Assembly (NCBI GenBank): GCA_002413395.1
Contig: DHWX01000009.1
Coordinates: 70,618-91,045, forward strand
Direction of reading: 5' to 3'
Source of the DNA: Polaromonas sp. UBA5171
GTDB lineage: Bacteria > Pseudomonadota > Gammaproteobacteria > Burkholderiales > Burkholderiaceae_C
DNA: 20,428 bases
The position numbers and the translations under genes were made by a program. Below the pieces are notes generated by a model. It was not told where the DNA came from, ran no database searches, and saw only the letters and a program-made list of their open reading frames with translations. Below are positions 1-8,418 of this stretch, piece by piece. Within the stretch, counting starts at the first letter, position 1. Each line of letters starts with the position of its first letter.

Positions 1-878
1 TTGAAAGCGCGGAGCGCTCACGGGTACAGGCGGCATGGATATTGACCGGCACGCTCGACTGGGCCCGCCTGATTCTGCGCGAGGACGCGCGCAGCGGTGG
101 CGCTGACTACTTGGGCGAACCCTGGGCCGTGCCGCTGCAGGAAGCGCGGCTATCGAGCTTTCTGGCGGCAGATAAGAACAACTCCGCCAGTGACAGCACC
201 GACAACTCGCTCAATGTATTCCTGTCAGGCCGGATCGAGGATATGCAGTCGCGCCTGAATGTCACCAACCTGACGGACGCCAACAAGGTATCGGAGCCGG
301 ACCTGGCGTCCTTTACCCGGCTGTTTGATTTGCTCGGCCTGCCGCAGGAGGAACTGCTGCAACTGGCCAGCAACTTGCGCGCTGCCAGTGACCCAAACCC
401 CGACAACCGCTCTGCCGCGTCGATCCCGCTGATGCCGCAGCGACTGGAACAACTGGCCTGGCTGGGCCTGTCGCCAGCCACCCTGGAGCGTCTGCGGCCC
501 TATATCAGCCTGCTGCCCGCGCGCACACCTATCAACCTCAATACCGCAGGCGCCGAAGTAATTTACGCGAGTATTCCGGGCCTTGAGATGGCCCAGGCCC
601 AGCGGCTGGTGGACGAACGCACGCGCAGCCACTTTCGCACACTGAGTGACGCTGGTGGCCTTATTGGTGAGCTGGCCAATCGCATTTCGGAGGGTCGGCA
701 CAGTGTGACAACACGCTTTTTTGAAGTGCACGCGCGGCTGCGCATGGAGAGCACCGTGATCGAGGAGCAATCTCTGCTGCAGCGCGACGGGCTCGCTGTC
801 AAAACCCTGTGGCGCGAACGCGCCGCGCTCGATCCCCGGCTCGCCACGGCACCGGCCGCGACGCAGTCCCTACAATGA
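1..878 (+). CDS. gspK: Type II secretion minor pseudopilin GspK (5' truncated)
   Basis: GspK is the large minor pseudopilin at the tip of the T2SS pseudopilus in the periplasm. It helps start pseudopilus assembly with GspI and GspJ. The frame is already open at position 3, so the prepilin leader and most of the N-terminal helix lie upstream of the window. The visible 291 residues begin inside the N-terminal helix (WILTGTLDWARLILRED). The IEDMQSRLNVTNL stretch is typical of the family. A helix-hairpin-helix-like segment starting TPINLNTAGAEVIYASIPG lies at about 530-670. The TTG at 42 is internal and not the start. gspL follows after 22 bases. The family call is firm because the neighbours are gspL, gspM, gspN and gspD in order. 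gspG, gspH, gspI and gspJ are expected just upstream but cannot be seen. Confidence 0.93.
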   Translation, partial: ESAERSRVQAAWILTGTLDWARLILREDARSGGADYLGEPWAVPLQEARLSSFLAADKNNSASDSTDNSLNVFLSGRIEDMQSRLNVTNLTDANKVSEPDLASFTRLFDLLGLPQEELLQLASNLRAASDPNPDNRSAASIPLMPQRLEQLAWLGLSPATLERLRPYISLLPARTPINLNTAGAEVIYASIPGLEMAQAQRLVDERTRSHFRTLSDAGGLIGELANRISEGRHSVTTRFFEVHARLRMESTVIEEQSLLQRDGLAVKTLWRERAALDPRLATAPAATQSLQ

Positions 879-900
879 GCCGTTTTAACGCACGCACACC

Positions 901-2166
901 ATGCTTTCGCTCATCATTGCCCTTGCCTCTCCCACGCTAGCCAGCGGAGAGATCCGTTATGCGCTGGCGCAGGGCGCCGCACCCGGGCTGCGGCGCGCTG
1001 ACGCCGACAACGGCGCGGACAGCGCAATGGCCGAGCACGGCAGTGCGCCGCTCGCGCTGCTGCCACGCGCCGACGAAGTGGTCGCCGTGGTGCCGGCCCG
1101 AATGTTGTCCTGGCACCGCATCACGCTGCCCAAGGTCAACAGCGCCCGCCTGCGCAGTGCACTTGAGGGCATTCTCGAAGAGCGTCTGCTCGACGAGCCG
1201 CAAAACCTGCATTTCGCGCTGGCGCCGGTTGCCGCGCCAGGCAGCAGCGTATGGGTGGCCGCCTGCGACAGGGCCTGGCTGCAAGCCGCCTTGCAGACCC
1301 TGGAAGCAGCCGGGCGAACCGTGGTGCGCGTCGTGCCCGAATATGCCCCGCTGCCTGCGGGCAGCTCAACCACCCTGCATGTCACCGGCAGCCCCGACAA
1401 TGCCTGGTTGGTGCGTTGCGCGGAAGACGGCGTGCAAACGCTGCCGCTGGGGCCCGCCGTACATGCGGCGCTTGGCCTTGACGGCACTGAAGAACCGGCC
1501 ATGGCCGAACCCGCCGTGGCAGCGCTGGCCGAGCAGGTACTAGGGCGCAAGGTGCAGGTCGGGCACAGCGCCCAGGGTCTGGTGGACGCCGCGCGCTCCG
1601 ACTGGAATCTGGCTCAGTTCGAGCTGGCTTCCAACGGCCACACGCGGCTGGCCCGCCGTGCCGGGCAGGCGTGGACGCAGTGGGCCGAGAGCGCCGCGTG
1701 GCGACCGGCCCGCTGGGGTCTGGCCGCCCTGGTGGCGGCCCATTTGCTGGGGCTTAATGCCTGGGCCTGGAAGGAACGTTCAAGTTTGCAGGCCAAGCGC
1801 GAGGACGTGCGCGCCCTGCTGCTGCAGACCTTCCCTAAAGTGCCGGTGGTGGTGGACGCCCCGCTCCAGATGGCGCGCGAAGTGGCAGTGCTGCGCCAGG
1901 CCACCGGCGCCGTATCAAACCGCGACCTGGAGCCCATGCTGGCAGCCGTGGCCCAGAACACCCCGACAGCGCCCTCCCCTTCAACGATTGAATTTGCCGC
2001 CAATCAACTGACACTCAAGGGATTCCAGCCGCCGCCCGCCGCAGCCAGCGCACTGACCCAGGGTCTGGCGGCTGCCGGTTACGCCAGCCAGATCGACGGC
2101 GATGCCTGGGTCATCAAGGCCGCCGCAGATATTGATGGCGGCATTTCCCGTGGAGCCCGGCCATGA
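901..2166 (+). CDS. gspL: Type II secretion inner-membrane platform protein GspL
   Basis: GspL links the cytoplasmic ATPase GspE to the inner-membrane platform. The 421-residue product has a large cytoplasmic actin-like domain (about 1-265), one membrane helix (about 271-290, WGLAALVAAHLLGLNAWAWK) and a periplasmic ferredoxin-like domain at the C-terminus. That is the standard GspL layout and length. The N-terminus MLSLIIALASP resembles GspL starts. The conserved stretch on promoting residues (VPARMLSWHRITLPK, then RLRSALEGILEERLLDEP) is visible at about 65-100. There is no strong Shine-Dalgarno sequence in the 22-base gap after gspK, so coupled translation is likely. Its TGA overlaps the gspM ATG by four bases (ATGA at 2163-2166). 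Confidence 0.93.
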   Translation: MLSLIIALASPTLASGEIRYALAQGAAPGLRRADADNGADSAMAEHGSAPLALLPRADEVVAVVPARMLSWHRITLPKVNSARLRSALEGILEERLLDEPQNLHFALAPVAAPGSSVWVAACDRAWLQAALQTLEAAGRTVVRVVPEYAPLPAGSSTTLHVTGSPDNAWLVRCAEDGVQTLPLGPAVHAALGLDGTEEPAMAEPAVAALAEQVLGRKVQVGHSAQGLVDAARSDWNLAQFELASNGHTRLARRAGQAWTQWAESAAWRPARWGLAALVAAHLLGLNAWAWKERSSLQAKREDVRALLLQTFPKVPVVVDAPLQMAREVAVLRQATGAVSNRDLEPMLAAVAQNTPTAPSPSTIEFAANQLTLKGFQPPPAAASALTQGLAAAGYASQIDGDAWVIKAAADIDGGISRGARP

Positions 2167-2675
2167 GCGCCGACGCGTCGCTGCTTCCCGCCAGCGCCCG
2201 GCAGCGCGCTCAGGCGGCCTGGGCCGCGCTGGCAGCGCGTGAGCGCCGGTTGCTGGCTGCGGCGCTGACCGTGGTGATGCTGGCTGTGCTTTGGTGGGTG
2301 GGCGTTAGTCCGGCGCTGCAGACCTTGCGCGGCGCTGAGTCGCAGCACCGCACCCTGGATGCCGAACTGCAAACCATGCGTGCGCTGGCCGCCGAGGCCG
2401 CCAGCCTGCAAGCGCTGCCCCGCATCCAGGCCAATGACAGCCGCAAGGCACTGGAACTCTCGGTCAGACAAGGCCTCGGGGCCTCGGCGCAGCTCACGGT
2501 GTCGGGCGAACGCGCCACTGTCACACTCAAAGGAGCATCCGCCGAGGCACTGGCTCAATGGATGGTGCAGGCCCGAAGCAATGCCCGGGCGACTCCGGTG
2601 GAGGCCCGCCTCATGCTGAACGCCGCGCGCACCGGCTGGGATGGCAGCGTGACACTTTCTCTGCCGCAGTCATGA
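2163..2675 (+). CDS. gspM: Type II secretion inner-membrane protein GspM
   Basis: GspM is a small bitopic inner-membrane protein that pairs with GspL and stabilises it. The 170-residue product matches the usual GspM size: a short cytoplasmic N-terminus with an ERRLLAA stretch, one membrane helix at about 28-52 (ALTVVMLAVLWWVGVSPAL), a helical region, and a small ferredoxin-like periplasmic domain (about 95-170). Both ends overlap the neighbours by ATGA, with gspL upstream and gspN downstream, which points to translational coupling. GspM sequences diverge strongly, so the call rests on size, topology and position as much as on sequence. Confidence 0.9.
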   Translation: MSADASLLPASARQRAQAAWAALAARERRLLAAALTVVMLAVLWWVGVSPALQTLRGAESQHRTLDAELQTMRALAAEAASLQALPRIQANDSRKALELSVRQGLGASAQLTVSGERATVTLKGASAEALAQWMVQARSNARATPVEARLMLNAARTGWDGSVTLSLPQS

Positions 2676-3508
2676 AAACCACACCGCTGCGTTTCGGTGG
2701 TCCCTTGGCGCGCCCTGCCAACCGCGCGCCCAAGGGATCGGCCCTGCGCCTGGCCACATGGGGCTGGTGCGGCGCGCTGGCTGGCGGACTGCTGGCGCTG
2801 ATCCTGTTTGCCCCGGCCCGCTGGCTGGCGCATGTGGTGCATGAAAGCACCGGGCAACGAATCGTGCTGGCCGAGCCGCGCGGCACGCTCTGGCAAGGAT
2901 CTGCCCGGCTACTGCTCACTGGTGGCGCCGGCAGCCAGGACATGGCCGCCCTGCCTGGCCGGGTGCAATGGACGCTGCGCCCTGGCCTCACCGGACTGCA
3001 TCTGAGCCTGCTGGCGCAATGCTGCACCGCCGAGGCACTGCAATTGCACGCAACGCCGCTGCTTGGTGGATTGCGGCTGGCACTGGAGGATGCCCAGTCG
3101 CAGTGGCCGGCCAGCGTGCTGGCGGGCCTTGGCACCCCCTGGAACACAGTCCAGCCGAGCGGACAGTTGCGGCTGCAAAACCGCGGCTTGAGCGCTGAAT
3201 GGAACACCGGACGACTGCAGGTGGCGGGCAGCGCCGTGCTGGAAGCACGCGACGTGAGCTCGCGCCTGTCCACGTTGCGCCCCATGGGCAGCTACCGCCT
3301 GACGCTGCGCGGCGGACCCACTGTCAGCCTAACGCTGGAAACGCTTGAGGGCAGCCTGCAACTGACGGGCAACGGTCAATGGGTCGGCTCGCGCCTGCGC
3401 TTTTCGGGCGCGGCTCGCGCCGCGCCTGAACGCGAAGCCGCGCTGGCAAATTTTCTTAATATCATTGGCAAGCGCAGCGGTGCGCGCTCCATCATCACCC
3501 TGGGTTAA
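2672..3508 (+). CDS. gspN: Type II secretion protein GspN
   Basis: GspN is an accessory T2SS inner-membrane protein found in some lineages and not strictly needed for secretion in all of them. The product has 278 residues: a basic N-terminus, one membrane helix at about 27-47 (WGWCGALAGGLLALILFAPA), then a periplasmic domain with the LAEPRGTLWQGSARLLL stretch typical of this family. I chose ATG 2672 because it overlaps the gspM stop by four bases (ATGA), the same coupling used at the L/M junction. The frame is open further upstream to 2558, but that extension lies entirely inside gspM. The gene ends five bases before gspD. Confidence 0.88.
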   Translation: MKTTPLRFGGPLARPANRAPKGSALRLATWGWCGALAGGLLALILFAPARWLAHVVHESTGQRIVLAEPRGTLWQGSARLLLTGGAGSQDMAALPGRVQWTLRPGLTGLHLSLLAQCCTAEALQLHATPLLGGLRLALEDAQSQWPASVLAGLGTPWNTVQPSGQLRLQNRGLSAEWNTGRLQVAGSAVLEARDVSSRLSTLRPMGSYRLTLRGGPTVSLTLETLEGSLQLTGNGQWVGSRLRFSGAARAAPEREAALANFLNIIGKRSGARSIITLG

Positions 3509-3513
3509 ACCTC

Positions 3514-5604
3514 ATGCAGACATTTGCTCGATTTTTTATGGTGCTTGGTGTCTTGCTGTTCCTCGCTCCGGGCGCTTCGCAGGCACAGAGTCCGGCTGCC
3601 TCGCGAACCAACGAACCGGTCACGCTGAACTTCGTCAATGCCGACATCGCCGAGGTCGCGCGCACCATCGCTGTCATCACGGGGCACAGCGTGGTGGTAG
3701 ATCCGCGCGTGCGCGGCACAATGAACCTGAACACCGACAAACCCGTTTCAAAGGATGTCGCCTACAACCAGTTCCTGGCAACCTTGCGGCTGCAGGGTTT
3801 CACGGTGGTGGAAACCGCCGGCCTGTACAAAGTGGTGCCTGAGGCCGATGCCAAGCTGCAAGCCAGCCGGGTAAACGCCGGCCCGGTCAGCGGCCCCGGC
3901 AACCAGATCGTGACGCAGATCTTCCGGCTGAACTACGAAACCGCCAACAACCTGGTTCCAGTGCTGCGTCCGCTGATCAGCCCGAACAATACCATCAACG
4001 TCAATCCGGGCAACAACTCGCTGGTGATCACCGACTACACCGACAACCTGCAGCGCATCGCGCGCATCATTGCCGCGCTGGATGTTCCCAGCGCGAGCGA
4101 CCTTGAAATCATTGTGCTCAAGCACGCCATTGCGTCTGATATCGTGCCGATGGTCACGCGGTTGATGGAATCCGGCCCCGCCCCCGCCGCCGGCCAGGGC
4201 CAAGCCGACACCTCGTTCAAGACCACCATCCTGGCCGAGCCGCGCAGCAACACGGTCATCGTGCGCGCCGCCAACCCTGCGCGCACCGCGCTCGCGCGCG
4301 CGCTGGTGGAGCGCCTCGACCAGCCGGGAGGCGTCAGCGGCTCCATCCACGTGGTCACCCTGAAAAATGCCGACGCCACCAAACTTGCGGTTACATTGAG
4401 GGCTGCACTTTCAGGTGAAACAAGAACTGTCGGCGTGTCGGGCTCAGCAACGCCGGCCACCAACACACCCGCAAGCACGCCTGCAAGCGCAACCGTGGCG
4501 GCCTCGGCCCAACCCTCGACCGGCGGACAGATTCAGGCCGATCCGGCCACCAATTCACTCATCATCAGCGCGCCGGAGCCGCAATACCGCCAACTGCGCT
4601 CCGTCATTGACCAACTCGACGGGCGGCGTGCGCAGGTGTTGGTGGAAAGCCTGATTGTTGAAGTCAACGCCGATAAAGCCGCCCAATTCGGTATCCAGTG
4701 GCAAGGAGCCCAAGGCAACAGCGGCAGCACCAATATCGGCCTGTTGGGCACCAATTTCAGCACCGGCAGTACCACCAACATCATCGATTTGGCGCTAAAT
4801 GCTGTCAGTGGCACCGTAAAGCCTTCCCTGGGCGGAAATATCGGCGTGGCGCACAAGACCAACGGCATCTACGTGCTGGGTTTTCTCGCCAACTTCCTGC
4901 AGACCAACGGCGATGGCAATGTCCTGTCCACACCCAACCTGCTGACCCTGGACAATGAAGAAGCCAAGATTGTGATTGGCGAAAACGTGCCCTTCGTGAC
5001 CGGCTCCTATACCAACAACAACAGCGGCAATGGTGCGGTAAATCCGTTCACCACCGTAGAGCGCAAGGATGTCGGCCTGACCTTGCGGGTAAAACCGCAG
5101 ATCAGCGAAAACGGCACGGTCAAGTTAACAGTCTTTCAGGAAATTTCCTCAGTGAAATCGGGCACCGAAAACGCCACCAATGGCCCAACCACCACCAAAC
5201 GCTCGATCGAGTCCACCGTGCTGGTCGATGACGGTTCCATCGTCGTGCTGGGCGGCCTGCTGCAAGACGAATATGCCGGCAACGAGGACAAAATCCCGGT
5301 CGTGGGCGACGTGCCCTTCCTTGGCAACCTCTTCAAGAGCGAAAGCCGCAGCCGCAAGAAGACCAACCTGATGGTTTTCCTGCGACCGGTGGTGGTGCGC
5401 GACGCACAGACCAGCGACGCGCTTTCGCTGGATCACTATGAGCTGATGCGCGCGGTGCAAAAAAATGCCCAACCGACACCGAGCAAGGTGGTGCCTGTCA
5501 ATGAGGCACCCCTGTTGCCACCGGCACCGGCCCGGTCGAGCCCGGCGCAACCGTTTCAACGGATCCCCTTCAATCAACCCTTTCAATCCTTTTCCCCAAA
5601 TTGA
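3514..5604 (+). CDS. gspD: Type II secretion outer-membrane secretin GspD
   Basis: GspD forms the multimeric outer-membrane channel through which folded exoproteins leave. The 696-residue product starts with a Sec signal peptide (hydrophobic core at 8-19, likely cleavage after GASQA). N0 (LNFVNADIAEVARTIAVITG) and the N1, N2 and N3 domains follow. An Ala/Thr/Ser/Pro-rich linker of about 30 residues (306-338) interrupts N3. The secretin core contains VPFVTGSY near residue 490 and the signature ERKDVGLTLRVKPQI near 516, followed by GGLLQDEYAGNEDKIPVVGD near 580. The C-terminal tail after about 660 is rich in Pro, Gln and Phe and would be the S-domain/pilotin region. There is no clear Shine-Dalgarno sequence, and gspN ends five bases upstream. 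Confidence 0.96.
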   Translation: MQTFARFFMVLGVLLFLAPGASQAQSPAASRTNEPVTLNFVNADIAEVARTIAVITGHSVVVDPRVRGTMNLNTDKPVSKDVAYNQFLATLRLQGFTVVETAGLYKVVPEADAKLQASRVNAGPVSGPGNQIVTQIFRLNYETANNLVPVLRPLISPNNTINVNPGNNSLVITDYTDNLQRIARIIAALDVPSASDLEIIVLKHAIASDIVPMVTRLMESGPAPAAGQGQADTSFKTTILAEPRSNTVIVRAANPARTALARALVERLDQPGGVSGSIHVVTLKNADATKLAVTLRAALSGETRTVGVSGSATPATNTPASTPASATVAASAQPSTGGQIQADPATNSLIISAPEPQYRQLRSVIDQLDGRRAQVLVESLIVEVNADKAAQFGIQWQGAQGNSGSTNIGLLGTNFSTGSTTNIIDLALNAVSGTVKPSLGGNIGVAHKTNGIYVLGFLANFLQTNGDGNVLSTPNLLTLDNEEAKIVIGENVPFVTGSYTNNNSGNGAVNPFTTVERKDVGLTLRVKPQISENGTVKLTVFQEISSVKSGTENATNGPTTTKRSIESTVLVDDGSIVVLGGLLQDEYAGNEDKIPVVGDVPFLGNLFKSESRSRKKTNLMVFLRPVVVRDAQTSDALSLDHYELMRAVQKNAQPTPSKVVPVNEAPLLPPAPARSSPAQPFQRIPFNQPFQSFSPN

Positions 5605-5606
5605 GC

Positions 5607-6995
5607 ATGCGCTACTTGCTGCCCTACGCTTTTGCGCGCACAAACCAGCTACTGCTGGGCGAGGACGCGGACCAACTGACGCTGTGGCTGAACGCCGCCA
5701 GCGACCGGCAAGCCCTGGGCGAAGTCATGCGTCAATACCAGGTCAAGGCAGTGGAAAACCTGGCTGCCGAAGCCCTGGCCCAGCGCATCAGCAGTGCGTA
5801 CTCGCAAAGCGAGTCGAGCGCCGCCACGGTGATCAGCGAGGTCGAAAGCGATGTCGACCTCTCGCGCATGATGCAGGCGCTGCCCGCCATTGAAGACCTG
5901 CTGGAAACCTCCGACGACGCGCCCATCATCCGCATGCTCAATGCCCTGCTCACGCAGGCCGCGCGCGACGGCGCCAGTGATATCCACATCGAGCCCTATG
6001 AACGGCACTCCTCGGTGCGCTTTCGCGTCGATGGCACGCTGCGCGAGGTGGTGCAGCCCAACCGCGCGCTGCACGCGGCACTGATTTCGCGGCTGAAGAT
6101 CATGGCTGAGCTCGACATCGCCGAAAAGCGCTTGCCGCAAGATGGACGCATCTCCCTGCGCATCGGCACCCGCGCGGTGGACGTGCGCGTGTCCACCCTA
6201 CCCAGTGCCCACGGCGAGCGCGCCGTGCTGCGGCTGCTCGACAAAAGCGGCGGGCGACTCAACCTCGAAGCCGTTGGCATGCAGGGCGAAGTACTCAAGC
6301 GTTTTGAGCATCTGGTGGCGCAGCCACACGGCATCATCCTGGTGACCGGGCCGACCGGCTCGGGTAAAAGCACCACGCTCTATGCCGCGCTGGAGCGACT
6401 CGACACCCGCCGCCAGAACATCATGACGGTGGAAGACCCGATTGAGTACGAGCTGCCCGGCATCGGCCAAACGCAGGTCAATGCCAAAATTGACCTGGGC
6501 TTTGCCAAGGCGCTGCGCGCCATTTTGCGGCAAGACCCGGATGTGATCATGATCGGCGAAATCCGCGACTTTGAAACGGCACAAATTGCCATTCAAGCCT
6601 CGCTCACCGGCCACCTGGTGCTGGCCACGCTGCACACCAATGATGCGGCCAGCGCTGTGACGCGACTGACCGACATGGGCATTGAGCCGTTTTTGCTCAG
6701 CTCATCGCTGCTGGGCGTGCTGGCGCAGCGTCTGGTGCGCAAACTGTGCACCGCGTGTCATGGCACGGGCTGCCCGGCCTGCGGCCAGACCGGCTACCTT
6801 GGACGCACTGGCGTGTTTGAGCTGCTGGTCACCACGGATGCCCTTCGCGCCCAGATTCACACCCAGGCTGCTGAAGCCGACCTACGCGCCGCGGCGCTCG
6901 CGGGGGGCATGACACTGATGCGCGATGACGGCGAGCGACTGGTGCAAAGCGGCATCACCTCGCGTGAGGAACTGGTGCGGGTCACGCGCGACTAG
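5607..6995 (+). CDS. gspE: Type II secretion cytoplasmic ATPase GspE
   Basis: GspE is the hexameric ATPase that drives pseudopilus assembly through GspL and GspF. With ATG 5607 it has 462 residues. It shows an N2E domain with the GASDIHIEPYE motif (122-132), Walker A GPTGSGKST (248-256), the Asp box VEDPIEYELPGIGQTQVN (from 275), Walker B QDPDVIMIGEIRD (309-321) and the His box HLVLATLHTND. The zinc-binding tetracysteine is compact, CTAC-HGTG-CPAC (C381, C384, C389, C392), where many GspE proteins have a long loop between the two pairs. The N1E domain is short. A TTG at 5601 in the same frame overlaps the gspD stop and would add two residues (M-S). Neither start has a good ribosome site, and I prefer the ATG. 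The gene stops before a 193-base gap. Confidence 0.95.
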   Translation: MRYLLPYAFARTNQLLLGEDADQLTLWLNAASDRQALGEVMRQYQVKAVENLAAEALAQRISSAYSQSESSAATVISEVESDVDLSRMMQALPAIEDLLETSDDAPIIRMLNALLTQAARDGASDIHIEPYERHSSVRFRVDGTLREVVQPNRALHAALISRLKIMAELDIAEKRLPQDGRISLRIGTRAVDVRVSTLPSAHGERAVLRLLDKSGGRLNLEAVGMQGEVLKRFEHLVAQPHGIILVTGPTGSGKSTTLYAALERLDTRRQNIMTVEDPIEYELPGIGQTQVNAKIDLGFAKALRAILRQDPDVIMIGEIRDFETAQIAIQASLTGHLVLATLHTNDAASAVTRLTDMGIEPFLLSSSLLGVLAQRLVRKLCTACHGTGCPACGQTGYLGRTGVFELLVTTDALRAQIHTQAAEADLRAAALAGGMTLMRDDGERLVQSGITSREELVRVTRD

Positions 6996-7011
6996 AAATA
7001 TGGCCCCCACG

Positions 7012-7171
7012 CTTTACACTTCGTGTCATGCGCTGCCCCCCAAGGGGGCTGAGCTTGCTTGGGGCGGCCCGGCGCGGCGCTTGATGGCCCGCACACTCGT
7101 CACTGCGTATACTTCGCTGCCCCCGAGGAGGTCAGCAGCCGCCCTGGCGCGGTTCGGTGCCTGCTTAGCTG
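7012..7171 (+). repeat. Degenerate GC-rich intergenic repeat between gspE and gspF
   Basis: This lies in the only sizeable gap of the gsp operon (6996-7188). Two related units can be read. The first is at about 7017-7072 (ACTTCG, then CGCTGCCCCC, then a G-run and TTGGGGCGGCCCGGCG). The second is shorter and decayed, at about 7111-7150 (ACTTCGCTGCCCCCGAGG, then GCCCTGGCGCGG). The first holds a perfect hairpin, GCCCCC-caa-GGGGGC, at 7035-7049. There is no T-run after it, so it is not a normal intrinsic terminator. From memory, similar elements are scattered between genes in Comamonadaceae, but I cannot confirm that here. I see no coding potential or promoter in this gap. Confidence 0.6.
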
Positions 7172-7188
7172 GTTGACGAGACCCTGTT

Positions 7189-8412
7189 ATGCCTGCCTAC
7201 TCTTTTGAAGCCCTTGACGCCAACGGCGAAACCCGCAAGGGCGTGATTGATGCCGACACTGCGCGCGCCGCGCGCGGCCTGTTGCGGGCGCAGGCGCTGG
7301 TGCCTTTGGTGGTGCAGGCGGTGGACGCGGGCAACTTGGCGGCTTCTGGCTGGAACACGGCACTGTGGAGCCGTCGAGTATTTAACGCCACGACGCTGGC
7401 TATCTGGACACGCCAGATTGCAGGGCTGGTGGTGGCGGGTTTGCCACTGGAGCGGGCACTGACCGCACTGGCCGATGAAGCCGAGCACGAGCCCCAGCGC
7501 AACCTGCTGGCAGCGTTGCGCGCCGAGGTCAATGGCGGAACCAGCTTTGCCGCGGCGCTGTCGCGGTACCCGCGTGAATTTTCCACCACCTACTGCGCCG
7601 TGATTGGCGCGGGCGAACAAAGCGGCAGCCTGGGCCTGGTGCTGGAGCGGCTGGCCGATGATCTGGAGCAAAGCCAGGCACTCAAATCGCAGCTCATTGG
7701 AGCGGCGCTTTATCCGGCCATCGTGACGCTGGTGGCGATCGCCATCGTGATGTTTCTGCTTGGCTATGTGGTACCGCAGGTGGCTCAGGTGTTTATCGGC
7801 AGCAAGCGGGCACTGCCGATGCTGACGGTGATCATGCTGGGCCTGGGAGGCTTTGTCCGCAACCAGGGCTGGCTGATTCTTGGCGCTGTTATTTTTCTAG
7901 CTGCCTGCGCTCGTATTGCCTGGACCAGTGCCACTTTTCGCTTGAATTTTGATGCCACGTGGCTGAAGCTGCCGATGCTCGGGCGGCTGGCTCGGGGTTA
8001 CAACGCGGCGCGTTTTGCCAGCACGCTGGCCATGCTGGCCGCCGCGGGAGTGCCCATTCTTAAAGCCCTGCAAGCCGCGGCGCAGACCTTGTCTAACCGG
8101 GCCATGCGCGCCGATGCACTGGACGCGCTGGTGCTGGTGCGCGAAGGCGCGCCACTGGCTGCGGCGCTTGGGCAGAAAAAGCGTTTTCCACCGCTGTTGG
8201 GCATGTTTGCCCGCCTGGGTGAACAAACCGGCCAGTTGCCCACCATGCTGGAGCGAGCCGCGCGCCAGCTCGGCACCGAAGTCCAGCGCCGCGCCATGCA
8301 ACTGGCCACCATTTTGGAGCCGCTGCTGATTGTGGCGATGGGCGTCGTGGTGATGCTGATCGTGCTGGCCGTGCTGCTACCCATCATCCAGCTCAACCAG
8401 CTTGTGCGTTAA
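7189..8412 (+). CDS. gspF: Type II secretion inner-membrane platform protein GspF
   Basis: GspF is the polytopic core of the T2SS inner-membrane platform and a partner of GspE and GspL. The 407-residue length is usual. The N-terminus MPAYSFEALDANGETRKGVI is typical. Two T2SSF domains repeat, the first at about 75-195 (LPLERALTALADEAEHEPQR, then GEQSGSLGLVLERLADDLE) and the second at about 270-400 (RFASTLAMLAAAGVPILKAL, then GEQTGQLPTMLERAARQL). Membrane helices fall at about 168-192, 226-246 and 377-402. ATG 7189 fits the family N-terminus. Unlike the rest of the operon it is not coupled to the gene before it. It ends six bases before the stop of the oppositely oriented transporter gene, so no dedicated terminator is visible. 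Confidence 0.95.
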   Translation: MPAYSFEALDANGETRKGVIDADTARAARGLLRAQALVPLVVQAVDAGNLAASGWNTALWSRRVFNATTLAIWTRQIAGLVVAGLPLERALTALADEAEHEPQRNLLAALRAEVNGGTSFAAALSRYPREFSTTYCAVIGAGEQSGSLGLVLERLADDLEQSQALKSQLIGAALYPAIVTLVAIAIVMFLLGYVVPQVAQVFIGSKRALPMLTVIMLGLGGFVRNQGWLILGAVIFLAACARIAWTSATFRLNFDATWLKLPMLGRLARGYNAARFASTLAMLAAAGVPILKALQAAAQTLSNRAMRADALDALVLVREGAPLAAALGQKKRFPPLLGMFARLGEQTGQLPTMLERAARQLGTEVQRRAMQLATILEPLLIVAMGVVVMLIVLAVLLPIIQLNQLVR

Positions 8413-8418
8413 ACCTCA

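Noticed and set aside
2558..2671. Upstream start for gspN
   Set aside because: It lies fully inside gspM. ATG 2672 overlaps the gspM stop in the same ATGA style as the gspL/gspM junction.
7035..7049. GCCCCC/GGGGGC hairpin as an intrinsic terminator for gspE
   Set aside because: No T-run follows, and it is part of a repeat unit. gspF is needed downstream.
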